Assembly: GCA_017979445.1 (NCBI GenBank)
Contig: CM030705.1
Location: 12,252,679 to 12,316,678, forward strand
Source: Akebia trifoliata
Taxonomy: Eukaryota > Streptophyta > Magnoliopsida > Ranunculales > Lardizabalaceae
Direction: 5' to 3'
DNA: 64,000 nt
Shown: in pieces, positions 1 through 10,624 of the stretch
Layout of the letters: each line of letters opens with the position of its first letter
Numbering within the stretch: position 1 is the first letter of the stretch
Program-made: the position numbers and the translations under genes
Notes under the pieces: generated by a model
Databases searched by the model: none
What the model was told of the DNA's origin: nothing
Seen by the model: only the letters and a program-made list of their open reading frames with translations

Positions 1-596
1 ATAGCCATGCCACTAGTTACAATCTTCCGAAGATCATCCGCTAGAAGTGATGTTCTAGTCTCATTCATCGTTAGATTTTCACCCACAAACATCAATGTTT
101 GTACAAAGTTCTCATATGACTTTAGAAACAAAAGAAACAGCAAAAGTGTTTGATCCTCATCTTCTACCTTCACATCAATGTCCTTCAAATCTGATATGAT
201 CTTATCAAACTTGTTGATGTACTCCCGGATTGGTGTATCTTCCTCCATCTTGCAAGTATACAATCTGGACTTCAAATAGATCCAATTTGTTAGTCTTTGT
301 CATGAAGTTGCTTTCTAACTTTGACCACACACCCGCAGTCGTTACCTTTCCATCCACCAAGAAAGCTACATCCCTTTCAAGGCATAGAATTATCGACGCT
401 CGTGCTTCAAGATCTAGCTCTTCCCAATCCTCGTCAGACATGTCTTTGTGTTTATTTTCTTTTCCTACCAATGCATTGTGCAATTTCTGTGAGATAAAAT
501 TTTCATTTGCATCCTCCAATAGGAAAAATCATTCTTCTTATTGAACTTTTCTATCTCATACTTTCCGACTTTCACGGTTCCACTAGTAGACGACAT
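1..596 (-). pseudogene. copia gag polyprotein N-terminus (UBN2-type), frameshifted and partial
   Basis: The start codon is the complement of 594-596, and the N-terminus reads MSSTSGTVKVGKYEIEKF. A single-base deletion near 505 shifts the frame. The next stretch (519-205) carries copia gag signatures such as ISQKLHNALVG and DEDWEELDLEARASI. A second shift near 285-290 moves it again, and the remainder reads KMEEDTPIREYINKFDKI in another frame to the window edge. The family packages element RNA in virus-like particles in the cytoplasm. Two frame changes make it a pseudogene. The continuation (zinc knuckle, protease, integrase, RT) would lie to the left of the window. Confidence 0.85.
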
Positions 597-716
597 TATC
601 CGTTTGTTTAACAATCACCAGCTTCTCTCAGGAATTTCAACAAACACCTTGTGTGCACCACACAATACCCAAGCAAATACCTCAAATCAGAACTTAACCA
701 CCCCGATATGAATAAT

Positions 717-729
717 GGCTCTGATACCA
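717..729 (-). promoter_or_regulatory. copia primer-binding site (initiator tRNA-Met)
   Basis: On the minus strand this reads TGGTATCAGAGCC, the standard plant copia site complementary to the 3' end of initiator tRNA-Met. It lies five bases inside the LTR end at 735 and fixes the orientation of the element. Confidence 0.9.
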
Positions 730-734
730 ATTAC

Positions 735-1206
735 TGAGAATGGAGCCACGGAAGCAAACCACTTAGAGAGAAACCCTTTATTGAAACTTATATCAAGTTC
801 CAAAACACACCAACAAGCAATGACCAACACCACTAGCAATCAAAGTAAAGTAAAACTACCTATTAATGTGAATAGCAAATAAAGAGTGTTCACATAATAT
901 TTACGTGGTTTGACGATGTGCTTACGTCTATGGGGGTGAAGGGAGAATCCACCATATGAAGGAAATCAACGACTTGCATAGCCCGCAAGTTCGTCCCAAG
1001 AAGAAAGCTTGATATTTACCCAGAGAGAAGATCAACCTCTTCCTTAGTAATCTCTCCTAGCTCTCTCTTTAATTTTATAGATTTTTTCTATCTAACTTGT
1101 TCTACCAAAAGATAACTGTTGTATTTATAATAAAAGCGATATGTTATTGCCATACCAACTATTGCTGATAGATGTTATTGCCACACCAACTATTGCTGAT
1201 GCCACA
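735..1206 (-). repeat. 5' LTR of the copia element (about 472 bp)
   Basis: The plus strand starts TGAGAATGG at 735 and ends GCCACA at 1206, giving TG...CA ends. It contains the copia-typical TTTACGTGGTTTG block near 900 and, on the minus strand, a TATAAATA box near 1120. The 1140-1206 part holds two near-copies of a short unit containing TATTGCCACACCAACTATTG. The outer boundary is inferred from loss of homology with the second glucanase copy, so it may be off by a few bases. Confidence 0.7.
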
Positions 1207-3058
1207 TTATTGATACTTTCAACTCCTCATACAAGGGTACCTACTAAAAAACACTTTGACGCTTAAATTAATTAGAGGTAAAAATATAATATTTTTGTAA
1301 TGGGTCTCTCCACATAGTATTGTTGTTTCCATGCCTTCAGGTGTTATCATCTACATTGGGATTTAGATTTTCTTAATCTTCCTGTGTTTATCAATCGTGT
1401 TAATCTCAATGTGACACATGTATGATTATCGAATAAATGAGACTTCTACGTGAATTGATTTTTTATAAGATTACTCTAAATCACCCTTTTTCACTCTTTT
1501 TTTGTACATGTACAGGTATGCCCAGAGCCCGAGCCTACTTGCAATGGAGCTGATCAACGAACCTCTTGCCCCGGGAGTTACTCTGGACACCATAAACAAG
1601 TACTATAGAGCAGGTTATGACATTGTTCGGAAATACTCATCAACGGCATATGTGGTAATGTCTAACCGACTGAATATGTCTAATCGACTGACTATTTGTG
1701 ATCCAAAGGAGCTATTCCCTCTTGCTAGTGGCCTCGAGGGTTCTGTCATTGATATCCATTACTACAGCTTCTTCTCAGATATATTCAATAACATGACAGT
1801 CCAAGAGAACATCGACTTCATCTATAACAACCGATCATCCCACTTGAACGCTGTCACCACATCTAACGGCCCCCTCACTTTCATCGGTAAGTACTACATT
1901 CATCTTCACTGTTCCCATAAGCTTGGAGTACAGATATTACACCTTGGTTTGGGTCTAGATCAGATCAAAACCTATCTAGATCCAAATTTATAAGATCGGA
2001 ATGAAATGCTTTTGGTCATTATTCAAACCATTGACAGTCCTTAGCAGATTTGAAGTTGACTAGGAGCAACCTAAAGGCAATTTAAATGTGAAATAAGTTT
2101 TTCCAAGGGTAAAAATGTTTGTATCATGTAATTTGCACAAGCAACCAAACATGTGCAACATGTTTTTAAATCAAACTTAGTAAGTTCTAAGGACTTGAAC
2201 AAGAACCCAGTGTTCTAATCTTACAGTTTTAAGCTAATGGAAACTTTGATATTGTTCACCTAAAATGGACAACCATTCATGATTAATGGTGGGAACATTT
2301 GATGATCGTACATCCACCATTAAATGATCGATCACTGAAATATGATTATTGATTACTAAACCTATTATATCAACGTCAAGTGATTCAATGGGGACGGTGA
2401 AATTTGCAGGGGAATGGGTGGCAGAGTGGCAAGTGAAAGGAGCAATAAAGGAGGATTATCAGAGGTTTGGGAAAGCCCAATTAGAGGTATACGGACATGC
2501 ATCATTCGGATGGGCTTATTGGACATTGAAAAACGTAAACAACGCCTGGAGCTTGGAATGGATGATCAAGAACAACTATATCAAGATTTAGAATTCCTAT
2601 CTTTAATTGTTTTGATTATTGTAATAAAATGTGTTATTTCAAGTTTGAAAATTGATCACATTAAATATTTTGATTCTTCTAGCCATGGATTCCACCTCTC
2701 TCACCTTTAGAATCATATTCACATAGCTTTTAGGTTGTTAATGGATTGGGTTTGGATTAAATCTGTTGGACCAAACAAAGTGGATATAATGCGACTTGAA
2801 TAATGAAAGTAAGGATGCAGTTCTAAACATAGTCACAAAGTTGTTCCCTTCATCATCAAAATTTCCATTTTCTTCAAAATTCAAATCTCAAGAATAAGAT
2901 GAAATTTTTTTAAGGAGGCCAAAAGATGATGGGTTTTGGAAGAAACCCAAAACGTCATTTATACAATCCCTGAAATTTTTCCTATTTTTTTAGGAAACTT
3001 TCACAAACTCATCCAAACTAATCAAATTGAACTTGAACCTCTTTCGCTCATTAGTTGC
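1207..3058 (+). repeat. Duplicated segment: 3' half of the glucanase gene plus flank, copy 1
   Basis: This stretch matches 23799-25607 almost base for base, through intron 6, exon 7, intron 7, exon 8 and about 470 bp of 3' flank. Similarity begins right after the copia LTR and ends at 3058, where another LTR begins with TGTAGACACC. The original duplication was therefore probably larger and has been cut by later insertions at both ends. The two copies are about 22.6 kb apart in the same orientation. Near identity in non-coding sequence argues for a recent event. Confidence 0.9.
1516..2591 (+). CDS. GH5 glucan 1,3-beta-glucosidase-like, copy 1, last two exons only
   Basis: Exon 7-equivalent is 1516-1886 and exon 8-equivalent 2410-2591. 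Both splice sites (TACAG acceptor, GTAAGT donor, TTGCAG acceptor) and the reading frame are intact to the stop. The acid/base motif ELINEP and the nucleophile motif (FIG joined to EW across the intron) are present. Compared with the complete copy there is an 18-bp in-frame tandem duplication around 1669-1690, giving SNRLNMSNRL instead of SNRL. Exons 1-6 are not in the window: either they lie left of the inserted copia element or were never duplicated. With upstream exons it could still encode protein; without them it is a gene fragment. I cannot decide between these. Confidence 0.75.
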
Positions 3059-4630
3059 TGTAGACACCCCATTTTTGCACTTACTTGATTAATCAACTCG
3101 TCAACCCGATCGCGACAGTTCCCAATGATAGATGGTTATTCCAATGCTCTGTTTCTTACTAGATATGTTTCAGAAATTCGGATGAGGTATCTCAAACTAA
3201 CAAAACTTTAGAAACCACGCTACGCTAGTAAAATATAACCCCAAAAGCCTAGAATTCATCATTTATTAGACAAAAAGAAGTTTATGATAAAAATTACTAA
3301 AAAATGATCAAATTACCAAAATATCCCTAACCTCAAAATATCCCTAGAGTCTATATTACGCTTAGAAAAATCCTTTCAAACACATAAAATAACACATCGA
3401 AATCAAATAAATCATTTCGCAAATTTTCACAAATTTGATAAAATTAAGAAAATGCCCCTCATATAGTTCACGACCATTTCGCACAAAAAATTTCATAAAT
3501 GACACAAACCAATATTCTCATTGAATTTATTACGAAAAATTGATTTCAAAACATCTTGGAACATTGAAAAAAGTCCTCTCCGAGGGTAAAACAATATTTT
3601 TATAATTTTAATAATTAAAATTTTTAAAATTAATAATTAAAATATTAATTAATATAAAGTGAAATCCTAATTAAAATTAAAGTCAATCAAGTAAGACTTA
3701 AGTCAAAATCCTAAAATTAAAGTCAATCAAGTAAGACTTAAGTCAATCAAGTGAGACTTAAGTCAAAACCCTAAAATTAAAGTCAATCATGTAAGACTTA
3801 AGCCAATCAAGTGAGACTTAAGTCAAAACCCTAATAGAATTCTAATTAAACTCTAAAACTATCTAATAGAATTATAATCAAACACTAACTCTCTCTAAAA
3901 CTATCTAATAGAATTATAATCAAACACTAACTCCATCAAAAATAATTCTAATTAAACACTAACTCTATCTAAAAGAATTATAATTAAACATTAATTCTAT
4001 CTAAAAAACACCTAAAAAATCTATAAATAAGGATCTCTATAATTTATTTTCGTAGGTCAAAATAAATCCTAAGAAAAGTAGGTCAAAAAGTTTCCCTAAC
4101 CTCCCCTAAACCCTAATTTTGAAGTCCTAACTCCTTACCTAACATCCATACCCCAACTTTAGCTCAAAAAAATACTTAGAAACCTTTCAAAAACACTTAA
4201 AAATTCATAAATAAATCAAAAAAATTCAGATCCAAGAAGGAAGTACTTCGTCTTGGAGATCTTAAGCGAATCCGATGATAGAACGAAGCAAGGAATATTA
4301 ATCAAGGGATCTCTCCGCCAAATCTGAGGGAACAAAATCGTTGCATTCATAAAGGTAAATATTTTTTATTTTTTTTATTATTTAGGTCTTTTTAGCAATG
4401 TAGTCTTCTTAAAAAATATTAGAGACCAACATTTACCGGGTAGGGTTGGTACCTAACACCTTTCAACCCAATAACATGATCCCCGGACCTGGAGTTTCTT
4501 TTGTAGATTAGTGTTATTTACCTTTTTAAAGTCAATGTTCGATTTCTAGACCATAATAATTAGGTGACGACTCCTAAACCTCAAAAGTCAAAAGCGGATC
4601 CGCGCACCCCACGGATTAAGGGCACTTTCA
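3059..4630 (+). repeat. Long LTR (about 1.57 kb), Ty3-type, full-length copy
   Basis: It starts TGTAGACACCCC at 3059 and ends CACTTTCA at 4630. Its reverse complement is recognisably repeated at 18389-19995, sharing the start, the DNA-context blocks CTAACACCTT and CGCACCCCACGG, and other long stretches. It interrupts the 3' flank of glucanase copy 1. The large LTR size and the following sequence TGACGACTTCATTGGGGAC resemble plant Ogre/Tat gypsy elements; the family assignment is inference. Confidence 0.75.
3655..3835 (+). repeat. Minisatellite inside the LTR
   Basis: Five imperfect copies of a unit containing GTCAATCAAGTAAGACTTAA occur, alternating with CAAAACCCTAAAATTAAA. A second short repeat, TATCTAATAGAATTATAATC, follows at about 3860-3925. 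Array differences between LTR copies are expected from replication slippage. Confidence 0.8.
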
Positions 4631-5936
4631 ATGACGACTTCATTGGGGACTATTGAAGATCAGACTTGAAAAGCCCCACGTATGGGAACATTTCCAATGA
4701 CCTAGTTTTTTTATTTAATTTTTAGTTAGTTTCTTTTTATTGTTTGTTTATCGATTTTTTTATTTATTATTCTTGTTGGTCCAATCATTAATCATTCGAT
4801 TATACTTGGAATACATTGATCCAACATATTATTTTATATGGTTTAATCAAAGGCCATTCGGAATGACCCTAAATAATTCGAGATGTCAAGATGTAAGTTT
4901 TATTAAAGATGGAGTAATGGTTGTTGGAGCGTAGCGATTTTTTTTATTTTTTTTAAAGATTTTTTTTTAGTTTATTTTTTTAGTGTGTATGGATATGTCT
5001 TTTGACATTATACACATAGTTTTTCTTTTAATTTCTTTGGGCGTGAGTTGCTTTGTCTCTTAACAGCAAGGAAACAAAACAAAACAAAAAAAAAACAATT
5101 TTAGGGCACTATTGACAGCAACCACAATTAAAATTTTCATAAAAGGTGTGTCTTTAGTAAAAAAAGATTTTTTTTAAACCTCGTTTTATATCTATTTTGT
5201 TTTACACCTGTTTCATCATTTTCAACAAAAGACCGATTGGTTTGAACCTCCATTCTCATCGGTTTAGGACCACCAACGTTCGAAGAAATTTTTCGATCCC
5301 CTTTGATGAAAGATACAGGGATTGGAATCATCAACTCTTACTGAAACTGATTCAATATGGAACGGTTTTAATGGAAATCGATCTTCCTTTCATCAGTAGA
5401 AGAAAGATCTCGCAGTTGTTGGTTCTGATCAGTGGTAAACTCTTGAATCGAAGTGAAAGGGTATGATTTTAATCGGAGGTTTGTTTTAAAAATAAATAAA
5501 TAAAATAATTTGTGTTTCCTTTTCTGAAAATCGGATCTGTTTTGTATTTATTTATTTTTTTTCAAACTTAAACACCTTTCTGGATGTCGAAATAAAAAAT
5601 GGCTCCGTTCTTCTCTTCTAGCATTTTTTTTCGGAGTTCAAATTAACCGAATCTGAATTTATGGGATTTCAATCTGATCCAACTTGCTTCCTTCTTCATT
5701 ATGGAAGTCTCTGAATCACAGAAACCATTGAGTGGAGTTTACAATTATGGTGTCTCCACACCCTAATTTCCCAAAACTTTCCATACAAGAATCTCTAGTC
5801 GATCTGGAAAAACCCTTAGAAGGCATGGATTTTAATGAGTACATGGTGAAGAACGCCATTACTGATAAGAGAACAGCAACAGCAAAAGCCGCGAGGAAAT
5901 CATCTCCAGCAATCGAAGACGTGAAGAAACCCCATA
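4631..5936 (+). other. Primer-site-like sequence and unassigned DNA
   Basis: 4632-4650 reads TGACGACTTCATTGGGGAC, resembling the TGGCGACTCCACTGGGGAC primer-site region that follows LTRs of Ogre/Tat-type elements. The rest is AT-rich, with T and A runs. A 78-codon open frame at 5732-5968 contains LEKPLEGMDFNEYMVKN; I do not recognise it. I see no gag or pol domain, so it is either decayed element interior or unrelated DNA. Confidence 0.4.
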
Positions 5937-6267
5937 AGTTTCGGCAAAAAGGTTTCCCCTTGGCATGATGTACCACTGCACTCGGGTGATGTTGTTTTTA
6001 ATTTTATTGTCGAAATACCAAAAGAGACAAAATAAAAAATGGAGGTCACGACTGATGAACCACACACACCCATAAAATAGGATATAAAGAAAGGAAAACT
6101 TCGATATTGTCCCTACAACATAAATTGGAACCATGGACTGCTTCCACAGACTTGGGAAGACCCATCGTTTGCAAATTTTGAAGTAGAAGGGGCATTTGGA
6201 GATAATGATCATGTTGATGTCATTGAGATTGGTGAAAACCGGAGCAAGATGAGTCAGATTCTCGAGA
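5937..6267 (+). pseudogene. Soluble inorganic pyrophosphatase (chloroplast type), intronless fragment
   Basis: One reading frame from 5937 gives SFGKKVSPWHDVPL, then VFNFIVEIPKET, MEVTTDE, KKGKLRYCPYNINWNHG, LLPQTWEDPSFANFEVEG and GDNDHVDVIEIGE. These are the conserved core of family I pyrophosphatases of the chloroplast type (PPA6-like), which hydrolyse pyrophosphate to phosphate. The GDNDPVDVIE metal-binding signature is present with P changed to H. Two in-frame stops interrupt it, at the triplets before KMEV and after PIK. About 110 codons are continuous with no intron, so this looks like a retrocopy piece, although a single large exon cannot be excluded. N- and C-terminal parts are absent; homology fades at about 6267. 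Confidence 0.85.
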
Positions 6268-6500
6268 TGGGTCATTTTGAGCCAATGTTGCTGTCAGCAA
6301 TATTTAAAAAAAAAAAAATTTAAGCATTTCATTTTTGAGCCAATGTTGCTGCCAGTAATATTAAAAAAAACAAAAAACAAAAAAAAAAGGTTAAGGTATT
6401 GGTGTTGGTAGCACGTGGTGACAGCAACAGTGAAAGAGAGTTTTGTTTTTTAAAATAAATGAATTTAAGTGTTGCTGGCAGCAACATAAAAAACTTGGTT
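6268..6500. repeat. Three dispersed near-palindromes of TTGCTGNCAGCAA type
   Basis: The motif occurs near 6279-6291, 6343-6355 (one mismatch) and 6472-6484. The first two lie in a repeated block, ATTTTGAGCCAATGTTGCTG, separated by A-rich runs. The function is unknown; the block may be a small local duplication. Confidence 0.6.
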
Positions 6501-7400
6501 TTATTATTTTTTAGAAAAAACTAAAAGGATGAATTGGGCTAGTCTTACTAGCTTAGTAAGGTTCTTTCCTTACTAAGGATCATTGACCTCGCCACGTGAC
6601 ACCCAAAAAGGTGATCCAATGCCACATGATTATGGCGGATGAAAGTCTAAGAATTTTAAAAAAAAAATTCTTAAAAATTAATTTTCATTTTGATTTTAAA
6701 TTTGATTTCATAATTACTCATTTTCAAAATCTTGAACCTAAATTTCTCATTTTTAAAATTGATTATTTATTTATTTATTTATTTATTTATTATTATTATT
6801 ATTATTTTGGTTCAAGTCTTTTCTATTAAATCTACAAGGTTGCGACATTGGATTGCCTACATGAAGGGCCACGTGGCCTAATGACCCTTAGTAAAATTTT
6901 GAAATTTTATCGTGTTAGTCAAGTTAATTTGGTCCTCGCCCAAAATGATCTTTGATTGGATCATAAACATAAATAAATAAATAAAATTTTGGTTTTGATT
7001 CATTTTTTTTTTATATATAAAAAAAAATGGGATTCACTGCTCCTTATCTCATCAACTATCATGCTATCCTCAATTCAATCTCGTTAAAATCTTGAATTGT
7101 TTTGGGTCGTCCAAAGCAACCTTTGATCAGACCATAAACTTATAAAAATTGTGCCTATAGTAATGATTGGATTTGATCAACTATTATATGTCATATTCAT
7201 TGATTTGCCATAATCTTAGTTGATATATATTTATGATGTGCTTACTTTGATCTATATTATGGATTTTGAATGTTTTGATTCATGTGGTACCTATGTTGTG
7301 ATGATCTGATTTGGCCCACGGTCCCATTCATTTGGAAAAGGTCCTGAGCACACCCCACCCTGTTTTGCACACACCACTGGCACGTTTATTACTTTGCACT
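6501..7400. other. Gene-free AT-rich stretch with TTTA/TTA microsatellite
   Basis: No coding similarity was recognised on either strand. A compound TTTA then TTA microsatellite occupies about 6763-6806. The remainder shows only A/T runs. Confidence 0.6.
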
Positions 7401-7765
7401 CTTGCATGTCCCATATAGCCAACGTAGCACTAGTGCGTGGCTCGGTCTCTTCGGAGATAAGACGTCATTCATGAAAATCACAACTCCAGTCACCTACCTC
7501 AGGGTATATAAAACTGGGGCATTAGTATCGTTTGATCAGGTGACTCTAAAATGTATATCGATGCATTCAGGCTGGAGCGACCTGAGCCTTTGACCTATTG
7601 TGAGCCATACGGTCACATGTCCCATTTACCAACGTAGTACTAGTATGTGGTCGATCCCTATTATGGGATGTCAAACCATTTATGAAAGCTACAACTCTTG
7701 ACTCGTACCCATAAGTATATCAAAGATGATCTAAGTACACCAGTTGCACTTCTTGGTCAAAATCA
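7401..7765 (+). repeat. Diverged direct duplication, unit about 210 bp
   Basis: The block starting CATGTCCCATATAGCC near 7403 recurs as CATGTCCCATTTACC near 7615. Both copies share the following segments CCAACGTAG, CTAGT, TGTGG/CGTGG, ATGAAA and ACAACTC. No coding function was seen. The stretch 7766-8040 downstream holds nothing I recognise. Confidence 0.55.
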
Positions 7766-8379
7766 GTGCCGAAGCAAGATCCTGCTCTGATGCACTACTA
7801 TACTAAGAGGATAGACTATGTTTATTCTAGAAAAGAGGTGATTTAAGAGTATCATTGCTCAAGCATCGCGTGCTACCTCTGATCTGGGGATTAAACTGGT
7901 TGCTTTTGACTTCAGATAAGTGGGTTGAAGTCTTAGACAATCACTTATACGGTATATCAAACCAAGTCACCGCATACCGTCTGATTGAGTACGCTCGAGA
8001 GGTATATAGGTGCACTTGGGCAAGGGTAACCAGATAAATTGTATTACATGTAGTAAATCTAGAGTCTAGGAGCCTTCTTGTAGGTCACGACCCAAACTGA
8101 CTTTGAGTGTTCCCGGGTTACTCTATTTAATCCAACCAGCAGGTAAATGGACGGATCGATCCAGACTTTTCAAACTAAATTCACAATATCAGTCCGACCC
8201 AATTTGTGAAATATACCGATCAATTTGAATCAATTAAACCAATTGGCCAAATTGACAAATGGATCAAATTGATCGACACCAAACCAGTTGGACCAATTGG
8301 TTTTACTTTCAAAGATTTAGACCATTTTATACTAAATAGATACGATCTTGGGTCAAAATATTTTGTCGGGTCAAAGGTT

Positions 8380-8720
8380 CTCTCTTCACCGTAGAGATCA
8401 TCCTCACCAAAAATCAGCCCATTCCAAACCCATTCCAAAACCTCTAACCCATGTTTTGAAAAATGTTTTGCCAAAATGTTTGTATGTTTGTTGCTGAATC
8501 ATCCTCGCCAAAAATCAGCCCATTCCAAAACTTCTAGCCCCAGTTTACTAGTTGAAAAATCATGCACCATTCATTTTTTGTAAACCATTTTTGATGGGGT
8601 TAGAAGTTTTGGAATGGGCTGATTTTTGGTGATGATGATCTCCTCACCGTAGAGATCATCCTCACAAAAAATCAGCCCATTCCAAAACCTCTAACCCATG
8701 TTTTGCCAAAATGTTTGTTG
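8380..8720. repeat. Foldback element (8500-8638) flanked by direct copies of its arm
   Basis: The arm 8500-8541 is the inverted repeat of 8596-8638: both contain AAAATCAGCCCATTCCAAAA or its complement, with about 40 paired bases around a 55-bp loop. Additional direct copies of the same arm sequence lie at about 8397-8450 and 8655-8705, each preceded by CACCGTAGAGATCATCCTCA. This is MITE-like, perhaps formed by nested insertion or unequal exchange. No target duplication was resolved. The neighbouring 8041-8380 is rich in CCAATTGG and AAATTGA words and has no gene. Confidence 0.7.
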
Positions 8721-10624
8721 CTGAACATTTCCCTATATATATAACCAAATATTCTGGTATAAATAAATATCTAGGGATGTTAGATTTGTTGAAACCAAGT
8801 CCTATTTCCAAAATTCACCCCAGAAATAACTTGGAATTAGGACTCGGGGAGTACCATGACACCAGACCATTTTCTTCAATGGGTACAAAAGAAATGACTA
8901 TTGAAGTTGTTGAAAACATTCATGGGAATGATGATTGGAATAATGAAATGAAGATCCTGGTTAAGTTGGTGAAAGAAGACATCGGGATGAAGATTTACCA
9001 AAAGAATGTCAACCTCATGAAAACCACCAAGTTGGAGACCCTGTGACCCAATCTCATGTTCATGTTGCTTCAGATCCCATTGTCCATAGAAGCTCTCGTA
9101 CTTCTCATCCATCATCTATGTTGAAAGACCTTCACTTATCATGCCGTGTCATATCCTATTCAAAATCAAGTAAGTTATGATAATGTGTCCTTTAAATATT
9201 ATCTATTTCTAATAATTTTGAGCCTATTAAATTTTTTTTATGCCAATTCCCATCCCGTGTTGAGGAAAGCCATTGAGGAAGAACTTAAGGCACTTGATAA
9301 GAATTAGACTTGGGAAATTGTCAAGCTGCCTGTTGGAAAAAAGACCCACCGGTTATAAATCGGTTTTTAAAACAAAATATAACAATTTGTATCAAATGGA
9401 TGTAAAAAATATTTTTCTACTTGGTGATCTCGAGGAAGAAGTTTATATGAGTCTTCCTCCGAGTCATCCTAAGGAAAGTGAAAATGAGCTTTTTTGCAAA
9501 TTGAGGAAAGCTTTATATGGTTTAAAATAGACACCTCGTGCATGGTATGCTAAACTTGCTTATGCATCACTGGGCATTGGATTTCATAAAAGTAGTGCTG
9601 ATTTTTCCATATTTGTAAAAAATGGCAGTAAAGGTACAATAATCATATTTATTTATGTTTATGATATTGTCATCATTGGTGACGACAATTAATGAAGGTA
9701 TTGCAAAACTCAAATTTCATCTTCAACAAAAAATTTGATATCAAAGACCTCAGTAGGTTGAAATACTTTCCTGAGATTGAAGTAACTTACTCCAAGAAGG
9801 GTCTTTTCATTTCCCATAGAAAGTATGTTTTAGATCTATTAAAGGAAATTGGAAAATTGGGTGTCAAGCCTATAGATACACCAACTGATTTTAATAGAAA
9901 GTTTAATCAGTTTGATGGAGAAGTTCTTGATGATGTTGGGCATTTTCAGAGACTTATTAAAAGACTAATCTACTTGACTATAACAAGACCCGACATAATG
10001 TATGTTGTGAGTCTTGTAAGTCAATTCATGCATGCTCCTAGAACATCTCACACAGACGCTATAGAGAGAATTCTCAAATATCTAAAAACATCTCCTAGGA
10101 GAGGTGTATGGACGAAGCCAAACGGGTCATGTTAATATTGAAGGCAACTCTGATGCCAATTGGGCTGGAAGCCCATCAGATAGAAGGTCAGCTACTACCG
10201 GGTATTGCACTATGGTTGGAGGAAACTTGAATACTTGGAAAGGCAAAAGACAAAGCGTTGTGGCAAGGTCCAATGCAGAAGTCAAATACGAAGCAATGGC
10301 AACAACTTCAAGTGAGCTTATTTCGTTCTAGTCTCTCTTACAAGACATGGGATTTATGCCGAATCTTCCAATGAAAATGTTTTGTGATAATCAAGTTGCT
10401 AGGCACATTGCTTCTAATCATATTCTTCATGAGCACGAAATACATTGAAGTTGATTGTCACTTTATTCATGATAAGGTTCAAGAAAATATTATCAACACA
10501 CCGTATACCCAAAGTCAAGATCAACTTTCTGAAATTTTTACTAAGTCCCTTGCAAAGAATCAATTCCATCAGATTCTGTCCAAGATGGGCTCCATTAACA
10601 TATTCACTCCAACTTGAGAGGGAG
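8711..10624 (+). pseudogene. Ty1/copia pol remnant (integrase tail, RT, RNase H)
   Basis: Plus-strand fragments in shifting frames follow copia order. First comes a linker-like region (8711-9120). Then the RT start ([13 protein letters not shown], near 9265) is followed by EVYMSLPP and [10 protein letters not shown] near 9440-9530, then a stop. Next are PRAWYAKL, a decayed catalytic site (YVYDIVIIGDD near 9655) and the connection domain with KYVLDLLKEIG and ITRPDIMYVVSLVSQFMH (9700-10050). RNase H follows, with DANWAGSPSDRRSATTGYC, and then CDNQVA and YIEVDCHFIHDKVQ. The 5' LTR, gag, protease and most of the integrase are missing. Several stops and frameshifts make it inactive. Confidence 0.9.

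Larger units (their letters stand above)
1..1206 (-). mobile_element. Ty1/copia retrotransposon, 5' end (LTR, PBS, gag), rest off the window
   Basis: Reading the minus strand from 1206 downward there is an LTR, a tRNA-Met primer-binding site and a copia gag; the element then runs off the left edge. The right boundary is supported because sequence from about 1207 matches the intact glucanase intron at about 23799, whereas 1-1206 has no counterpart there. The element therefore sits inside an intron of the duplicated glucanase segment. Frameshifts in gag indicate it is dead. The second LTR and target duplication cannot be checked in this window. Confidence 0.85.

Noticed and set aside
205..544. 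A 104-codon plus-strand frame at 230-544
   Set aside because: It is the antisense shadow of the copia gag, which has clear family motifs on the minus strand.
5732..5968. Transit peptide or N-terminus of the pyrophosphatase
   Set aside because: The open frame differs from the pyrophosphatase frame at the junction and has no similarity to pyrophosphatase N-termini that I recognise.
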